Assembly (NCBI GenBank): GCA_052387255.1
Contig: JBQTJI010000013.1
Span: forward strand, 43,940 to 107,939
DNA: 64,000 nucleotides
Direction: 5' to 3'
Source of the DNA: JBBQXK01 sp052387255
Lineage (GTDB): Bacteria; Pseudomonadota; Alphaproteobacteria; Rhodobacterales; Rhodobacteraceae
The position numbers and the translations under genes are program-made. Positions 1 to 7,620 of the stretch are shown one piece after another; the first letter of the stretch is position 1; the number at the start of each line of letters is the position of its first letter. The notes under the pieces were generated by a model. It had not been told where the DNA came from. It did no database searches and saw only the letters and a program-made list of their open reading frames with translations.

Positions 1-706
1 AATCGGGCTGGTCCTGATCCTCTTCCGCTTCGGAGGTTTCCTCTTCGTCGCCTGCATCGGGGTCGTCGCCCAGCTGGTCGCCGTAGCCGAGATCCGAGAT
101 GACCTTGCGCGTCATCCGGGCAAAGGCGGCCTGGTCGGCCAGCACATGGCCGAGGTTCTCGAGGCTGCCGCCCGCCTGATCCTCGATGAACCCGCGCCAC
201 AGGTCCATCACGTTGGCGGCCCCGCGCGGCATCGCCCGGCCCGTCGCCAGGTGGCGTACCAGAAATCCCGCAGCCACGGCCAGCGGCGCATCCGCCGACT
301 GCGTGATCTGCGCATAGCCCTTGCGGTCGGCCTCGTGCGCGATCTTGGCGTCGATGTTCCCGGCGGTGCCGGGCATCGCGCGGGCCCCCACCGCCTCGCA
401 GCGCGCCGTCTCCATCGCGTCGTAGATGTCGCGCGCCAGTTGCCCTGTGGGGGCATAGCGGGCCGACGTCCCCTCGTCATGGTGGCGGCGGCGCAGGGCA
501 AAGGCGTCTGCCGTGCCGCGCGCCAGCATCACCTCGTCGCGGGTCATGCGGCGGCTGACCTGGGGCAGGCGGATGCCGTCGCGTGTCATGCCCGCCGGAT
601 CGACCGAATAGGCGACCGTCATCTCGGGGTCGTCGGCCATGGTGCGCGTGGCCTCGGCCAGCGCCTTCTTGAACGGATCGGCGGGGTTGTCGGTGGGCTT
701 GGTCAT
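1..706 (-). CDS. cobT: CobT, aerobic cobaltochelatase subunit (N-terminal part, runs off the window)
   Basis: Cytosolic subunit of the CobNST chelatase, which inserts cobalt into hydrogenobyrinic a,c-diamide in aerobic B12 synthesis. About 235 residues are visible, beginning MTKPTDNPADPF at the ATG complementary to 704-706. The remainder, including the C-terminal vWA/MIDAS domain expected of the roughly 600-residue family, lies outside the window. The visible part has the CobT-like segment around RRMTRDEVMLARGTAD and a strongly acidic Glu/Asp stretch at the window edge, typical of the linker before the vWA domain. Its ATPase partner cobS lies 1.6 kb away on the same strand. An FMN reductase and two small secreted-protein genes separate them. 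Confidence 0.9.
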   Translation of the reverse strand, partial: MTKPTDNPADPFKKALAEATRTMADDPEMTVAYSVDPAGMTRDGIRLPQVSRRMTRDEVMLARGTADAFALRRRHHDEGTSARYAPTGQLARDIYDAMETARCEAVGARAMPGTAGNIDAKIAHEADRKGYAQITQSADAPLAVAAGFLVRHLATGRAMPRGAANVMDLWRGFIEDQAGGSLENLGHVLADQAAFARMTRKVISDLGYGDQLGDDPDAGDEEETSEAEEDQDQPD

Positions 707-757
707 GCGTCGCAGGTAATCACCCCGGCGGCGCGGGGGCAAGGCCAAGCGTCGGCC

Positions 758-1144
758 TCAGGCCCCCGGCAGCAGCCGGTCGCAGCGCGCGATGTGCATC
801 CGGGCCACGGCACCCGCCCGCGCATCGCGCCGGAAGGTTGCCGCCGCCAGCAGCGCACCCTGGGCCGCCCGCGCCTCGATCCGCCAGGCGCGCAGGGTGG
901 CCGGGGTGACGTTGGCATCGGGGGCGACGGCGGCCACAAGGTCGGCAAAGGCATCGCGCCGCGACGCTGTCGCTTCGGAAGCCTGGCCGTCGAACAGCCA
1001 CAGATGTTCGGTGACCGCCGTGTAGCGGCCCGCACAATCGGCAAACGCGTGCAGGGTCTCTGTCATGTCGGCGGCACGGGCGACAGCGACGGCGGGCAGG
1101 GTGAGCGCCAGAACCAGGAGGCAGCATGTTCTCATATCGCCCAT
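758..1144 (-). CDS. small secreted protein, paralogue of the 1906-2277 product
   Basis: Unrecognised 128-residue protein. It begins with a signal peptide (hydrophobic LLVLALTLPAVAVA, probable cleavage after ARA) and has a mature part of about 100 residues. That part contains one Cys near its start (FADCAGRY) and one near its C-terminus (ARCDRLL), which could form a disulfide after export. The ATG at 1144 is assumed; an ATG three codons in (1135) gives a more usual signal peptide and neither has a strong ribosome site. The cysteine spacing and an Arg/Ala-rich middle match the product at 1906-2277, so the two look like divergent paralogues. It sits 51 bp upstream of cobT on the same strand. No function can be assigned. 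Confidence 0.7.
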   Translation of the reverse strand: MGDMRTCCLLVLALTLPAVAVARAADMTETLHAFADCAGRYTAVTEHLWLFDGQASEATASRRDAFADLVAAVAPDANVTPATLRAWRIEARAAQGALLAAATFRRDARAGAVARMHIARCDRLLPGA

Positions 1145-1324
1145 GAAAGTGACTTTAGCGCCGCGAAAGCGCCTTCACGATGGTCACAATGCGAAAATCC
1201 TGCGCGGATCGCGCCTTGGCACAGGAACGCACAGGGGCTCTTCGGTTCTGCGCAGTTGAACCGTCACGCCATCGGGTCACATTGCGGCGACACGTCCCGT
1301 CATCCCGACGCACAGGAGCCTGAC

Positions 1325-1909
1325 ATGCCGAACAAGCCCAAGATCGCCCTCATCATCGGGTCGACCCGCAAGACCCGCTTCGCCGACAAACCCGCGCAGT
1401 GGATGCTGAAGCAGGCCCAGGCGCGCGACGACATGGAGGTCGAACTGGTCGATCTGCGCGATTTCGACCTGCCGCTGTTCGATGAACCGGCGTCGAACGC
1501 CTGGATGCCCTCGTCCGACCCGCGTGCCGTGGCCTGGCAAAACAAGCTGGCCGAATTCGACGGCTACATCTTTGTCGTCGCCGAATACAACCGCTCGGTC
1601 ACTGGCGCGCTGAAGAACGCACTCGACCAGGCCTACAAGGAATGGGTGCGCAAGCCCTTCACCGCCATCGCCTATGGTTCGGTCGGCGGCACCCGTGCGC
1701 TGGAACACCTGCGCCTGATCGGGATCGAGCTGCAGATGGTGCCGGTGCGCCATGCCGTGCACATCGGCATGGGCGATTTCTTCAAGGTGCATCCGATGGG
1801 GTCGAACGCGCCCATCGAGGAGATCGAGGCCAACATCCTGCCCGCCGCCAAGGCGTCGCTGGACGATCTGGTGTGGTGGGCGAAGGCGACGATGGCGGCC
1901 AAGGCCTAG
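1325..1909 (+). CDS. NAD(P)H-dependent FMN reductase family protein
   Basis: 194-residue flavodoxin-like oxidoreductase. The N-terminal strand is followed by a phosphate-binding loop (GSTRKTRFADKPAQW, from about residue 13). The family motif AEYNRSVTGALKNALD lies near residue 80 and AYGSVGG near residue 117. Family members reduce FMN or quinones, or carry flavin electrons, in the cytosol; the substrate cannot be read from sequence. The ATG at 1325 follows the AGGAGC-like site at 1315-1320. The gene stands alone on the plus strand between two minus-strand small-protein genes. Its TAG stop shares the tetranucleotide CTAG with the stop of the convergent gene ending at 1906. Confidence 0.88.
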   Translation: MPNKPKIALIIGSTRKTRFADKPAQWMLKQAQARDDMEVELVDLRDFDLPLFDEPASNAWMPSSDPRAVAWQNKLAEFDGYIFVVAEYNRSVTGALKNALDQAYKEWVRKPFTAIAYGSVGGTRALEHLRLIGIELQMVPVRHAVHIGMGDFFKVHPMGSNAPIEEIEANILPAAKASLDDLVWWAKATMAAKA

Positions 1910-2277
1910 CGCAGGCCGCGCGTCTCGGCCTGCGTCGCGGCAAAGGCGTCGCAGGTTTCCAGAAGTCGGTCATGCAGGTCCAGACTGACGGGGTCGCCCG
2001 CGATGGCGGCCCGCACAAGGCGGTCCATCGCGGGGCGCTCGCGCGCGATGTGGTGATCGACCGGGCCTGCCGCGCCGCTGTTCAGCCGCAGGGCGACGGC
2101 GCGGAACGCGGCTGCGCGCGCGGGATCGGTCGGGTCGGCGTCCAGAAGCCGCGAGCGGCGGGCGACGTCGTCGCGGCCCAGCCAGAAGGCCGCGCATTGC
2201 GCGGCAAGATAGAGGGGATCGGCGGAAGCAAACGCAGGCAGTGCCAGAAGCACCGCAAGCGCCGCGCTGCGCCTCAC
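1906..2277 (-). CDS. small secreted protein translationally coupled to cobS
   Basis: Unrecognised 123-residue protein. The GTG start at 2277 overlaps the cobS stop in a GTGA arrangement, which decides the start and implies coupled translation. A signal peptide (RRSAALAVLLALPAFASA) precedes a mature chain with Cys in LAAQCAAF near the N-terminus and Cys in LETCDAF near the C-terminus. Length, cysteine placement and the Arg/Ala-rich core resemble the protein at 758-1144. The direct link to cobS suggests co-expression with cobaltochelatase, but export makes a direct role in the cytosolic chelatase unlikely. The stop codon overlaps that of the convergent FMN reductase gene. Confidence 0.72.
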   Translation of the reverse strand: MRRSAALAVLLALPAFASADPLYLAAQCAAFWLGRDDVARRSRLLDADPTDPARAAAFRAVALRLNSGAAGPVDHHIARERPAMDRLVRAAIAGDPVSLDLHDRLLETCDAFAATQAETRGLR

Positions 2278-3248
2278 TTCATCGCCATGCTCGCCGCGCT
2301 CTCCGGCAGTTCCTCGCCAAAGCAGCGCTGATAGAACTCCGCCACCGTCTGCCGCTCCAGCTCGTCGCACTTGTTCAGGAAGGTCAGGCGGAACGCATAG
2401 CCGACGTTGCGGAAGATCTCGGCGTTCTGCGCCCACGTGATCACGGTGCGGGGCGACATCACCGTGGACAGGTCGCCGTTCATGAAGGCGGTGCGCGTCA
2501 GGTCGGCGACGGTCACCATCTGGTTGATCGTCTTGCGGCCTTTCTCGGTGTTGTAATGGGGCGACTTGGCCAGCACGATGGTGGCCTCGGCGTCGTGCGA
2601 CAGGTAGTTGAGCGTCGCCACCAGGCTCCAGCGGTCCATCTGCGCCTGGTTGATCTGCTGCACGCCGTGGTAGAGGCCGGTCGTGTCGCCCAGACCCACC
2701 GTGTTCGAGGTGGCGAACAGGCGGAAACTGGGGTGCGGCGTGATGATCTCGTTCTGGTCCATCAGGGTCAGCTTGCCGTCATGTTCCAGCACGCGCTGGA
2801 TCACGAACATCACGTCGGGGCGGCCCGCATCGTATTCGTCAAAGCAGATGGCGACGGGGTTGCGCAGCGCCCAGGGCAGGATGCCCTCGTGGAACTCGGT
2901 CACCTGCTTGCCGTCGCGCAGCTTGATCGCGTCCTTGCCGATCAGGTCGATGCGGCTGATATGTGAATCGAGGTTCACCCGCACGCAGGGCCAGTTCAGC
3001 CGGGCCGCGACCTGTTCGATATGCGTCGATTTGCCGGTGCCGTGATAGCCCTGGATCATCACGCGTCGGTTGTATCCAAAGCCCGCGATGATCGCCAGGG
3101 TGGTGTCGGGATCGAACTTGTAGGTCGGGTCGACGTCGGGCACACGCTCGCCCCGCTCGGCAAAGCCCTTGATCTTCATCTCGGTGTCGATGCCGAACAC
3201 CTCGCGGACCGAGACTTCCTCGGAGGGTTTCTGGGGCTGGTCAAGCAT
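2274..3248 (-). CDS. cobS: CobS, AAA+ ATPase subunit of aerobic cobaltochelatase
   Basis: 324-residue AAA+ ATPase that energises cobalt insertion together with CobT and CobN. The family N-terminal segment (PQKPSEEVSVREVFGID) is followed by Walker A GYHGTGKSTH near residue 80, Walker B AICFDEYDAGRPD near residue 143, and sensor-1 FRLFATSNTVGLGD near residue 180. The ATG complementary to 3246-3248 gives the family's usual N-terminus; an in-frame extension upstream to 3377 has no family-like sequence. Its stop overlaps the GTG of the next small secreted protein. The next upstream minus-strand gene, the RTX protein, ends at 3393, leaving about 145 bp for a promoter. Confidence 0.95.
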   Translation of the reverse strand: MLDQPQKPSEEVSVREVFGIDTEMKIKGFAERGERVPDVDPTYKFDPDTTLAIIAGFGYNRRVMIQGYHGTGKSTHIEQVAARLNWPCVRVNLDSHISRIDLIGKDAIKLRDGKQVTEFHEGILPWALRNPVAICFDEYDAGRPDVMFVIQRVLEHDGKLTLMDQNEIITPHPSFRLFATSNTVGLGDTTGLYHGVQQINQAQMDRWSLVATLNYLSHDAEATIVLAKSPHYNTEKGRKTINQMVTVADLTRTAFMNGDLSTVMSPRTVITWAQNAEIFRNVGYAFRLTFLNKCDELERQTVAEFYQRCFGEELPESAASMAMK

Positions 3249-3392
3249 CGTGCGGTTCCATCGGCAAAAAGATCGGGGCGGCCCGAGTGATGGAACATAT
3301 CGCGGTAGGCCGCAAGGGGAAGGGGGTGCCGCCCATGGCGTTTCGGTGCCGCGCGCACGCCGTCCTTGCGGGGTCAACCTCAGCGTGCCGCC

Positions 3393-5102
3393 TCAGCCCA
3401 AGGCCAGCCAGTCGGCCGAGATGGCGTCAGCCGGTGCGGTCGCCGAGAAGGCACCGCCCGACGAAAGCGCAGACCCGTTGAACGCGCCCCCCGCCACGAA
3501 GAAAGGTCCGTAGGGGCGCGGGTCGGTCGGTTCGATCCAATAGGGCGTGGTGTCGAAGGCGTCGATGTAGTCCTGCGCCTCTTCCAGCGTCATCAGAAGG
3601 TCGGAACCATCCGCTGCCCCGCCCCAGACCACGCCCCAGTTTCCCTCCTCGACAGTGATGCCGTTTACGACCTCTGACAGGTCATCATCCGGCCCACCCA
3701 GTTCAAAGAAATGGACCATCGGCGTCGGCGTGTACAGCCACCGGTCCTCGAAGATCGCCTGCATCATCAGTTGGGGGCCAAGCCAGTCGGTTGCGCGCGT
3801 GGTAAAGACCGCGCCGCCGTCGTCGGGCTGCAGGTTCGGATCGGCGGCAAGCAGCGCGGCGTCGATCCGCACCCCGTTGACGAAGAACCGGTCCGATCCA
3901 TCGGGGTTCACGACGATGGCTGCGATTTCCGACATGTCGATCCCGCCAAGGCCGAGCATGCCCAGCGTCAGGGACGCGAAGTTCAACGCCGTCAGGGCCG
4001 CCACGTTGACAACCAGGATGCCCGCAGGGTTGGTCCAGGTCTGGTTGGGATCAACGCCTGGAAACACGAACTCGAACCGGTCGGCCCCGGCCCCGCCCCA
4101 GACCACGCGCGCGCCCTCGCCCGCCCCGTACCGAAGACGGATCACGTCGGCCCCGTCGCCGCCTGCCAGGAGCTGGTCGTCGGGGGAAACTCCGGCGATG
4201 AGCGTGTCATTGCCCGCGCCGCCGACCACGATCTCGATCTGCGAATTGGTCACGTTGATGTTGACGGCATCGGCGGTGGACACAAAGGCCGCATCGCGGC
4301 CCGTGCCGCCACGGATGATCGCGTCGGCAGCGTCGAAGAAGATGAAGTCGTCGCCCCCGCCGCCGCGCAGGTCGTCGATGCCGCGGCCCCCGAAAATTTT
4401 GTCGTTTCCGACACCGCCGACAATTGAGTCATTGCCTCCCAAGCCGTGCAACCAGTCGTTTCCGTTGCCGCCAACTACGGACTCGTTCCCCGAGCCTCCC
4501 ACCAACAGGCCATCCAGATCCTTCTGCATCGACGCAGATGCATCTATCACTTGGCGGCCATAGATGTTTCTGAAGGCATAGTCGATCTCGACCCCGACCG
4601 TGAAGGCCGGACTGGTGACTCCATACTGATTCGACATCGAAAAATAACCAACCCTTCTGTCAGACCAGCCGAGTTCACTAACCATAAGGTTTTCCAGCCG
4701 AACAATGTCTCCCTGAAAATCGTATATCGCATCGTTCGTATTGGGATTCACTAATGTGTCATACCCAGGGACCAATCCATGTATTAGTTCATGCAGGAGG
4801 GCGTATTCGAAACCGCGAATATTAGTGTTGCCATACTGGTTGATAGATCGGAAACCATTGCAATAGACAGGATCGATTTCAATGAAGTCTGGCCCCGGTG
4901 CTTGCCAGAAAGTTTCAGACTTGCCTTGAACATACGTTATCGTAAGATTTTCTCCTTGCGTAACACGTGTTTCAAGCATGGCGCGCATGGTCCACGAATT
5001 CTGGTAATAAGTGGAAATCAAATTTTGAACTTGGGTCGTGAACGCGCCGCCGGCAGATCCCGGTTGGATGTTGATGAATTGGAGAACCGTTTGCAGGCTC
5101 AT
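3393..5102 (-). CDS. HExxH metallopeptidase-like protein with RTX calcium-binding repeats
   Basis: 569-residue protein, probably exported and calcium dependent. Residues 1-190 resemble M91-type zinc peptidases, with the motif HELIH at 104-108 (two zinc histidines and the catalytic Glu). Residues about 201-255 carry nonapeptide RTX repeats (GGNGNDWLHG, GGVGNDKIFG, GGRGIDDLRG), with weaker repeats to about 340. The last 200 residues contain a repeat region seen in large rhodobacterial RTX proteins. There is no N-terminal signal, consistent with type I secretion through a C-terminal signal, but no type I exporter is in the window. The start overlaps the stop of the SNase-like gene (ATGA). The 5' half is clearly less GC-rich than the flanks, suggesting transfer. 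Peptidase class is inferred from the motif only. Confidence 0.75.
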   Translation of the reverse strand: MSLQTVLQFINIQPGSAGGAFTTQVQNLISTYYQNSWTMRAMLETRVTQGENLTITYVQGKSETFWQAPGPDFIEIDPVYCNGFRSINQYGNTNIRGFEYALLHELIHGLVPGYDTLVNPNTNDAIYDFQGDIVRLENLMVSELGWSDRRVGYFSMSNQYGVTSPAFTVGVEIDYAFRNIYGRQVIDASASMQKDLDGLLVGGSGNESVVGGNGNDWLHGLGGNDSIVGGVGNDKIFGGRGIDDLRGGGGDDFIFFDAADAIIRGGTGRDAAFVSTADAVNINVTNSQIEIVVGGAGNDTLIAGVSPDDQLLAGGDGADVIRLRYGAGEGARVVWGGAGADRFEFVFPGVDPNQTWTNPAGILVVNVAALTALNFASLTLGMLGLGGIDMSEIAAIVVNPDGSDRFFVNGVRIDAALLAADPNLQPDDGGAVFTTRATDWLGPQLMMQAIFEDRWLYTPTPMVHFFELGGPDDDLSEVVNGITVEEGNWGVVWGGAADGSDLLMTLEEAQDYIDAFDTTPYWIEPTDPRPYGPFFVAGGAFNGSALSSGGAFSATAPADAISADWLALG

Positions 5103-5617
5103 TGTTCCAGCTCCCGGACTTCACAGGTTCCAAAGTGGTTCTTAGTTTCGGCACAGTCTTCTATTGCAGCACCTGCGCTAACAAGTCCTGCAGAAAGCAT
5201 TTTCCCACTACGATCACAGATCGCCGTAGCGAACCCACTAGCCACCACAACCTCTAAGGGGCGAACCGGTTTACATCGCCAAGACCCGCTCACCAACGAA
5301 AGCGACATTGTATTTGAAACCTGTTTAATGCCCCATAACCGCAACGGGAGTCCGTTGGGCGGGAAAGGTACAAGTGGATTGTCAGGGTGAAACTCAAACA
5401 ACGAAGTATTCGCAATCTTCTCTAGACGGCCCGTGTAGAAATCGCCGTGTTCAGCAACACCGCTTCCTTGCAGAAGCACCTCCGCTCCGGCACTGCTAGC
5501 GAGAAAGGCAAATGCCACAATGAGTGTTCCAGCCGCACTGCGATTGCGCGTCACCGCCGGTAGCAAAAACTTGCCTGATTTTTCTCTACGCGGCTTGCGG
5601 TCAATCAGATGCAGCAT
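5099..5617 (-). CDS. SNase-like (thermonuclease-fold) exported protein
   Basis: 172-residue protein with a basic N-terminus of about 28 residues and a hydrophobic segment (TLIVAFAFLASSAGA) that reads as a late signal peptide or membrane anchor. The mature part resembles the staphylococcal nuclease fold: LRLWGI matches the usual RLxGI strand, followed by RCKP, ICDRSGKML and LVSAGAA, with Cys pairs common in secreted relatives. Canonical catalytic Arg/Glu/Arg positions are not all obvious, so activity is uncertain. The ATG at 5617 has GAGGA about 10 bases upstream. It is translationally coupled to the RTX/HExxH gene and shares its AT-richer composition, so the pair looks like one acquired unit. 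It is divergent from tgt. Confidence 0.6.
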   Translation of the reverse strand: MLHLIDRKPRREKSGKFLLPAVTRNRSAAGTLIVAFAFLASSAGAEVLLQGSGVAEHGDFYTGRLEKIANTSLFEFHPDNPLVPFPPNGLPLRLWGIKQVSNTMSLSLVSGSWRCKPVRPLEVVVASGFATAICDRSGKMLSAGLVSAGAAIEDCAETKNHFGTCEVRELEQ

Positions 5618-5759
5618 GCCTTATGATCCTCACAACTGCCCTAGGTTGCATAACACTCTGGAGTAGCCTGCTCCCCGACCAGGTACAAGAGTTTATTAAG
5701 TCGGTCGCCAAGGATCAAGTCGAGGTGGCGTTCACAGGGTGAAGCAAGTAGAGAGCTGC

Positions 5760-6887
5760 ATGACCCCCTTCTCCTTCACCCTCCACGCCACCGACGGTGC
5801 CGCCCGCACCGGCACCATCACCACCCCGCGAGGGCTGATCCGCACGCCCGCCTTCATGCCCGTCGGCACCGCCGCCACCGTCAAGGGCATGCTGCCGGGC
5901 AGCGTGGCCGCGACCGGGGCCGACATCCTCTTGGGCAACACCTATCACCTGATGCTGCGGCCGGGGGCGGAACGGGTCGCGCGGCTGGGGGGCCTGCACC
6001 GGTTCATGAACTGGGACAAGCCCATCCTGACCGACAGCGGCGGCTTCCAGGTGATGAGCCTTGCGGGCCTGCGCAAGCTGACGGAGGCGGGGGTGACCTT
6101 CTCCAGCCACATCGATGGGTCGAAGCACCTGCTGTCGCCCGAAACCAGCATGGCGATCCAGCGTCTGCTCGGGTCAGACATCGTGATGGCCTTCGACGAA
6201 TGCCCTGCCCTGCCCGCGACCGAGGACGAGACGGCCCGCGCCATGCGCCTGTCGATGAGATGGGCGCAAAGGTCGCGCGATGCCTTCGGCGACCGTCCGG
6301 GACATGCGCTGTTCGGGATCATGCAGGGCGGCGTCACGCCCGACCTGCGCGCGGAAAGTGCGGCGGCCCTGGTCGGGATCGGGTTCGACGGCTATGCCAT
6401 CGGAGGCCTTGCCGTGGGCGAGGGGCAGGCGGCGATGTTCGGCGTGCTCGACTATGCGCCGGGGCTTCTGCCCGAGGATCGGCCGCGCTACCTGATGGGG
6501 GTCGGCAAGCCCGACGACATCGTGGGCGCGGTCCAGCGCGGGGTCGACATGATGGACTGCGTCCTGCCGTCCCGCTCGGGCCGGACCGGGCAGGCCTGGA
6601 CGCGCCGGGGGCAGGTGAACCTGCGCAACGCGCGCCATGCGGACGACCCGAGGCCTTTGGATGCGGACTGCGAATGTCCTGCCTGCCGGGGCTATTCACG
6701 CGGCTACCTGCACCATGTAGTCAAGGCCGGAGAGATGATCGCGGGAATGCTGCTGACCTGGCACAACCTGCACTATTATCAGGCGTTGATGGCGGGATTG
6801 CAGGAGGCGATTGCGGGAGCGACACTCGATGCATACGTGTCGGCATTTCACGCACTGCGTGCCGAGGGCGACATTGCGCCCCAGTGA
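5760..6887 (+). CDS. tgt: tRNA-guanine(34) transglycosylase (queuine tRNA-ribosyltransferase)
   Basis: 375-residue cytosolic enzyme that exchanges guanine-34 of GUN-anticodon tRNAs for the queuosine precursor. The sequence shows the TIM-barrel family motifs: GNTYHLMLRPG, the aspartate segment LTDSGGFQVMS, nucleophile context GVDMMDCVLPSR, and the zinc site CECPAC with a later His in LTWHNLHYY. Length fits bacterial Tgt. The ATG at 5760, preceded by AGAGAG, is preferred over the in-frame GTG at 5739. It stands alone on the plus strand, divergent from the SNase-like gene and convergent with the small-gene cluster that ends at 6952. Two perfect palindromes lie just after its stop. Confidence 0.97.
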   Translation: MTPFSFTLHATDGAARTGTITTPRGLIRTPAFMPVGTAATVKGMLPGSVAATGADILLGNTYHLMLRPGAERVARLGGLHRFMNWDKPILTDSGGFQVMSLAGLRKLTEAGVTFSSHIDGSKHLLSPETSMAIQRLLGSDIVMAFDECPALPATEDETARAMRLSMRWAQRSRDAFGDRPGHALFGIMQGGVTPDLRAESAAALVGIGFDGYAIGGLAVGEGQAAMFGVLDYAPGLLPEDRPRYLMGVGKPDDIVGAVQRGVDMMDCVLPSRSGRTGQAWTRRGQVNLRNARHADDPRPLDADCECPACRGYSRGYLHHVVKAGEMIAGMLLTWHNLHYYQALMAGLQEAIAGATLDAYVSAFHALRAEGDIAPQ

Positions 6888-6908
6888 CGCTCGGCAGTGC
6901 CACAAGGC

Positions 6909-6950
6909 GGAATTTTCGAAAATTCCGGTCCGATTTCTTTGAAGAAATCG
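6909..6950. terminator. two adjacent palindromes between convergent genes, probable bidirectional terminator
   Basis: A perfect 18-bp palindrome at 6909-6926 (GGAATTTTCGAAAATTCC) is followed by a 9-bp inverted repeat with a 2-bp loop at 6931-6950. They occupy the 64-bp gap between the tgt stop on the plus strand and the stop of the 76-residue gene on the minus strand. The A/T-rich arms supply a U-tract in either direction. This is sequence-based only. Confidence 0.55.
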
Positions 6951-6951
6951 A

Positions 6952-7182
6952 CTACGCAATCCGCCGGATCGGTTCGCGATTGCAAAACACGACAAACTGC
7001 CCTGCATTCTCGACCACCGGGAACCCTCGCCGCTGCATCTCGTTCAGAAAGGCTGCACGACCGACGTATCGCTCTACATCGCGCACCTTGCGACGGATCA
7101 CGCTTCCTTCGCGCGCGGCTTGCGAACTGAACAGATGCAAGAGCCACGCTTCCGGTGAAAGGACTTCAGGCAGGTTCTTCAT
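6952..7182 (-). CDS. conserved small hypothetical protein (76 aa)
   Basis: 76-residue protein starting MKNLPEVLSPEAW at the ATG complementary to 7180-7182, preceded by a strong AGGAGGT ribosome site. It is basic and probably helical, with no signal peptide or membrane segment, and it ends FVVFCNREPIRRIA. It follows the fumC - DUF4169 - RHH chain by about 50 bp on the same strand and is probably the last gene of that transcript, before the palindromes at 6909-6950. I do not recognise a characterised family. A short conserved protein of unknown function is the safest description. Confidence 0.75.
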   Translation of the reverse strand: MKNLPEVLSPEAWLLHLFSSQAAREGSVIRRKVRDVERYVGRAAFLNEMQRRGFPVVENAGQFVVFCNREPIRRIA

Positions 7183-7231
7183 CGCGGCACCTCCTGCGCG
7201 CCACCCTGCCCCACCTATCGTAAACGCCCGG

Positions 7232-7447
7232 TTAATCGCGATAGCGCGCCAGCACGTACACCCGGATGGCCGAGGCCAGTCCGACATCCGGCGCGCGCGC
7301 CTCGTCGATCTCGGCAGCCAATGCATTGATTGCCAAGCCCTTTTCCTCGGCAATCTCGCGGAAGGCGCGCCAGAATGCCGCCTCCAGCGACACCGAGGTG
7401 CGATGCCCGCGCAGCGTCAGCGAATGCTTGACCGGCCGTGCCGTCAT
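7232..7447 (-). CDS. ribbon-helix-helix domain protein
   Basis: 71-residue cytosolic protein. A beta strand (HSLTLRGHRTSVSL) leads into two helices (EAAFWRAFREIAEEKGLAINALAAEI in outline), the arrangement of the RHH_4 DNA-binding family common in alphaproteobacteria. The ATG at 7447 overlaps the TGA of the DUF4169 gene (ATGA), so translation is coupled. It lies third in the fumC - DUF4169 - RHH chain. A transcriptional role is inferred from the fold; no target is visible. Confidence 0.85.
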   Translation of the reverse strand: MTARPVKHSLTLRGHRTSVSLEAAFWRAFREIAEEKGLAINALAAEIDEARAPDVGLASAIRVYVLARYRD

Positions 7448-7620
7448 TCGAGGCGATGCCCGTCCAGATCGCGACGGGCCTTGTCGGCCTGCGCCGCCTC
7501 GCGGTGCTTCTCGGCCTTGCTGCGCCCGAACTTCGCGGCATTGGCGTCGGCCTCGGCCTTTGCTTCGGCACGCGCGCGGTCCTTGCGCGCGGCGCGCAGG
7601 TTTACCACCGCGCCCGTCAC
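7444..7620 (-). CDS. DUF4169 family small protein (58 aa)
   Basis: A short gene that a 60-codon cutoff would miss. It starts at the GTG complementary to 7618-7620, overlapping the fumC TGA (GTGA), and ends with TGA at 7444-7446, overlapping the ATG of the RHH gene. The 58-residue product opens VTGAVVNLRAARKDRARAEA and is almost entirely charged helix rich in Ala, Arg, Lys and Glu. The NLRAARKxRAR opening and the Glu/Ala/Lys pattern match DUF4169. Its position between fumC and an RHH gene is the usual rhodobacterial context. Function unknown; the composition suggests a nucleic-acid-binding or coiled-coil helix. Confidence 0.88.
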   Translation of the reverse strand: MTGAVVNLRAARKDRARAEAKAEADANAAKFGRSKAEKHREAAQADKARRDLDGHRLE

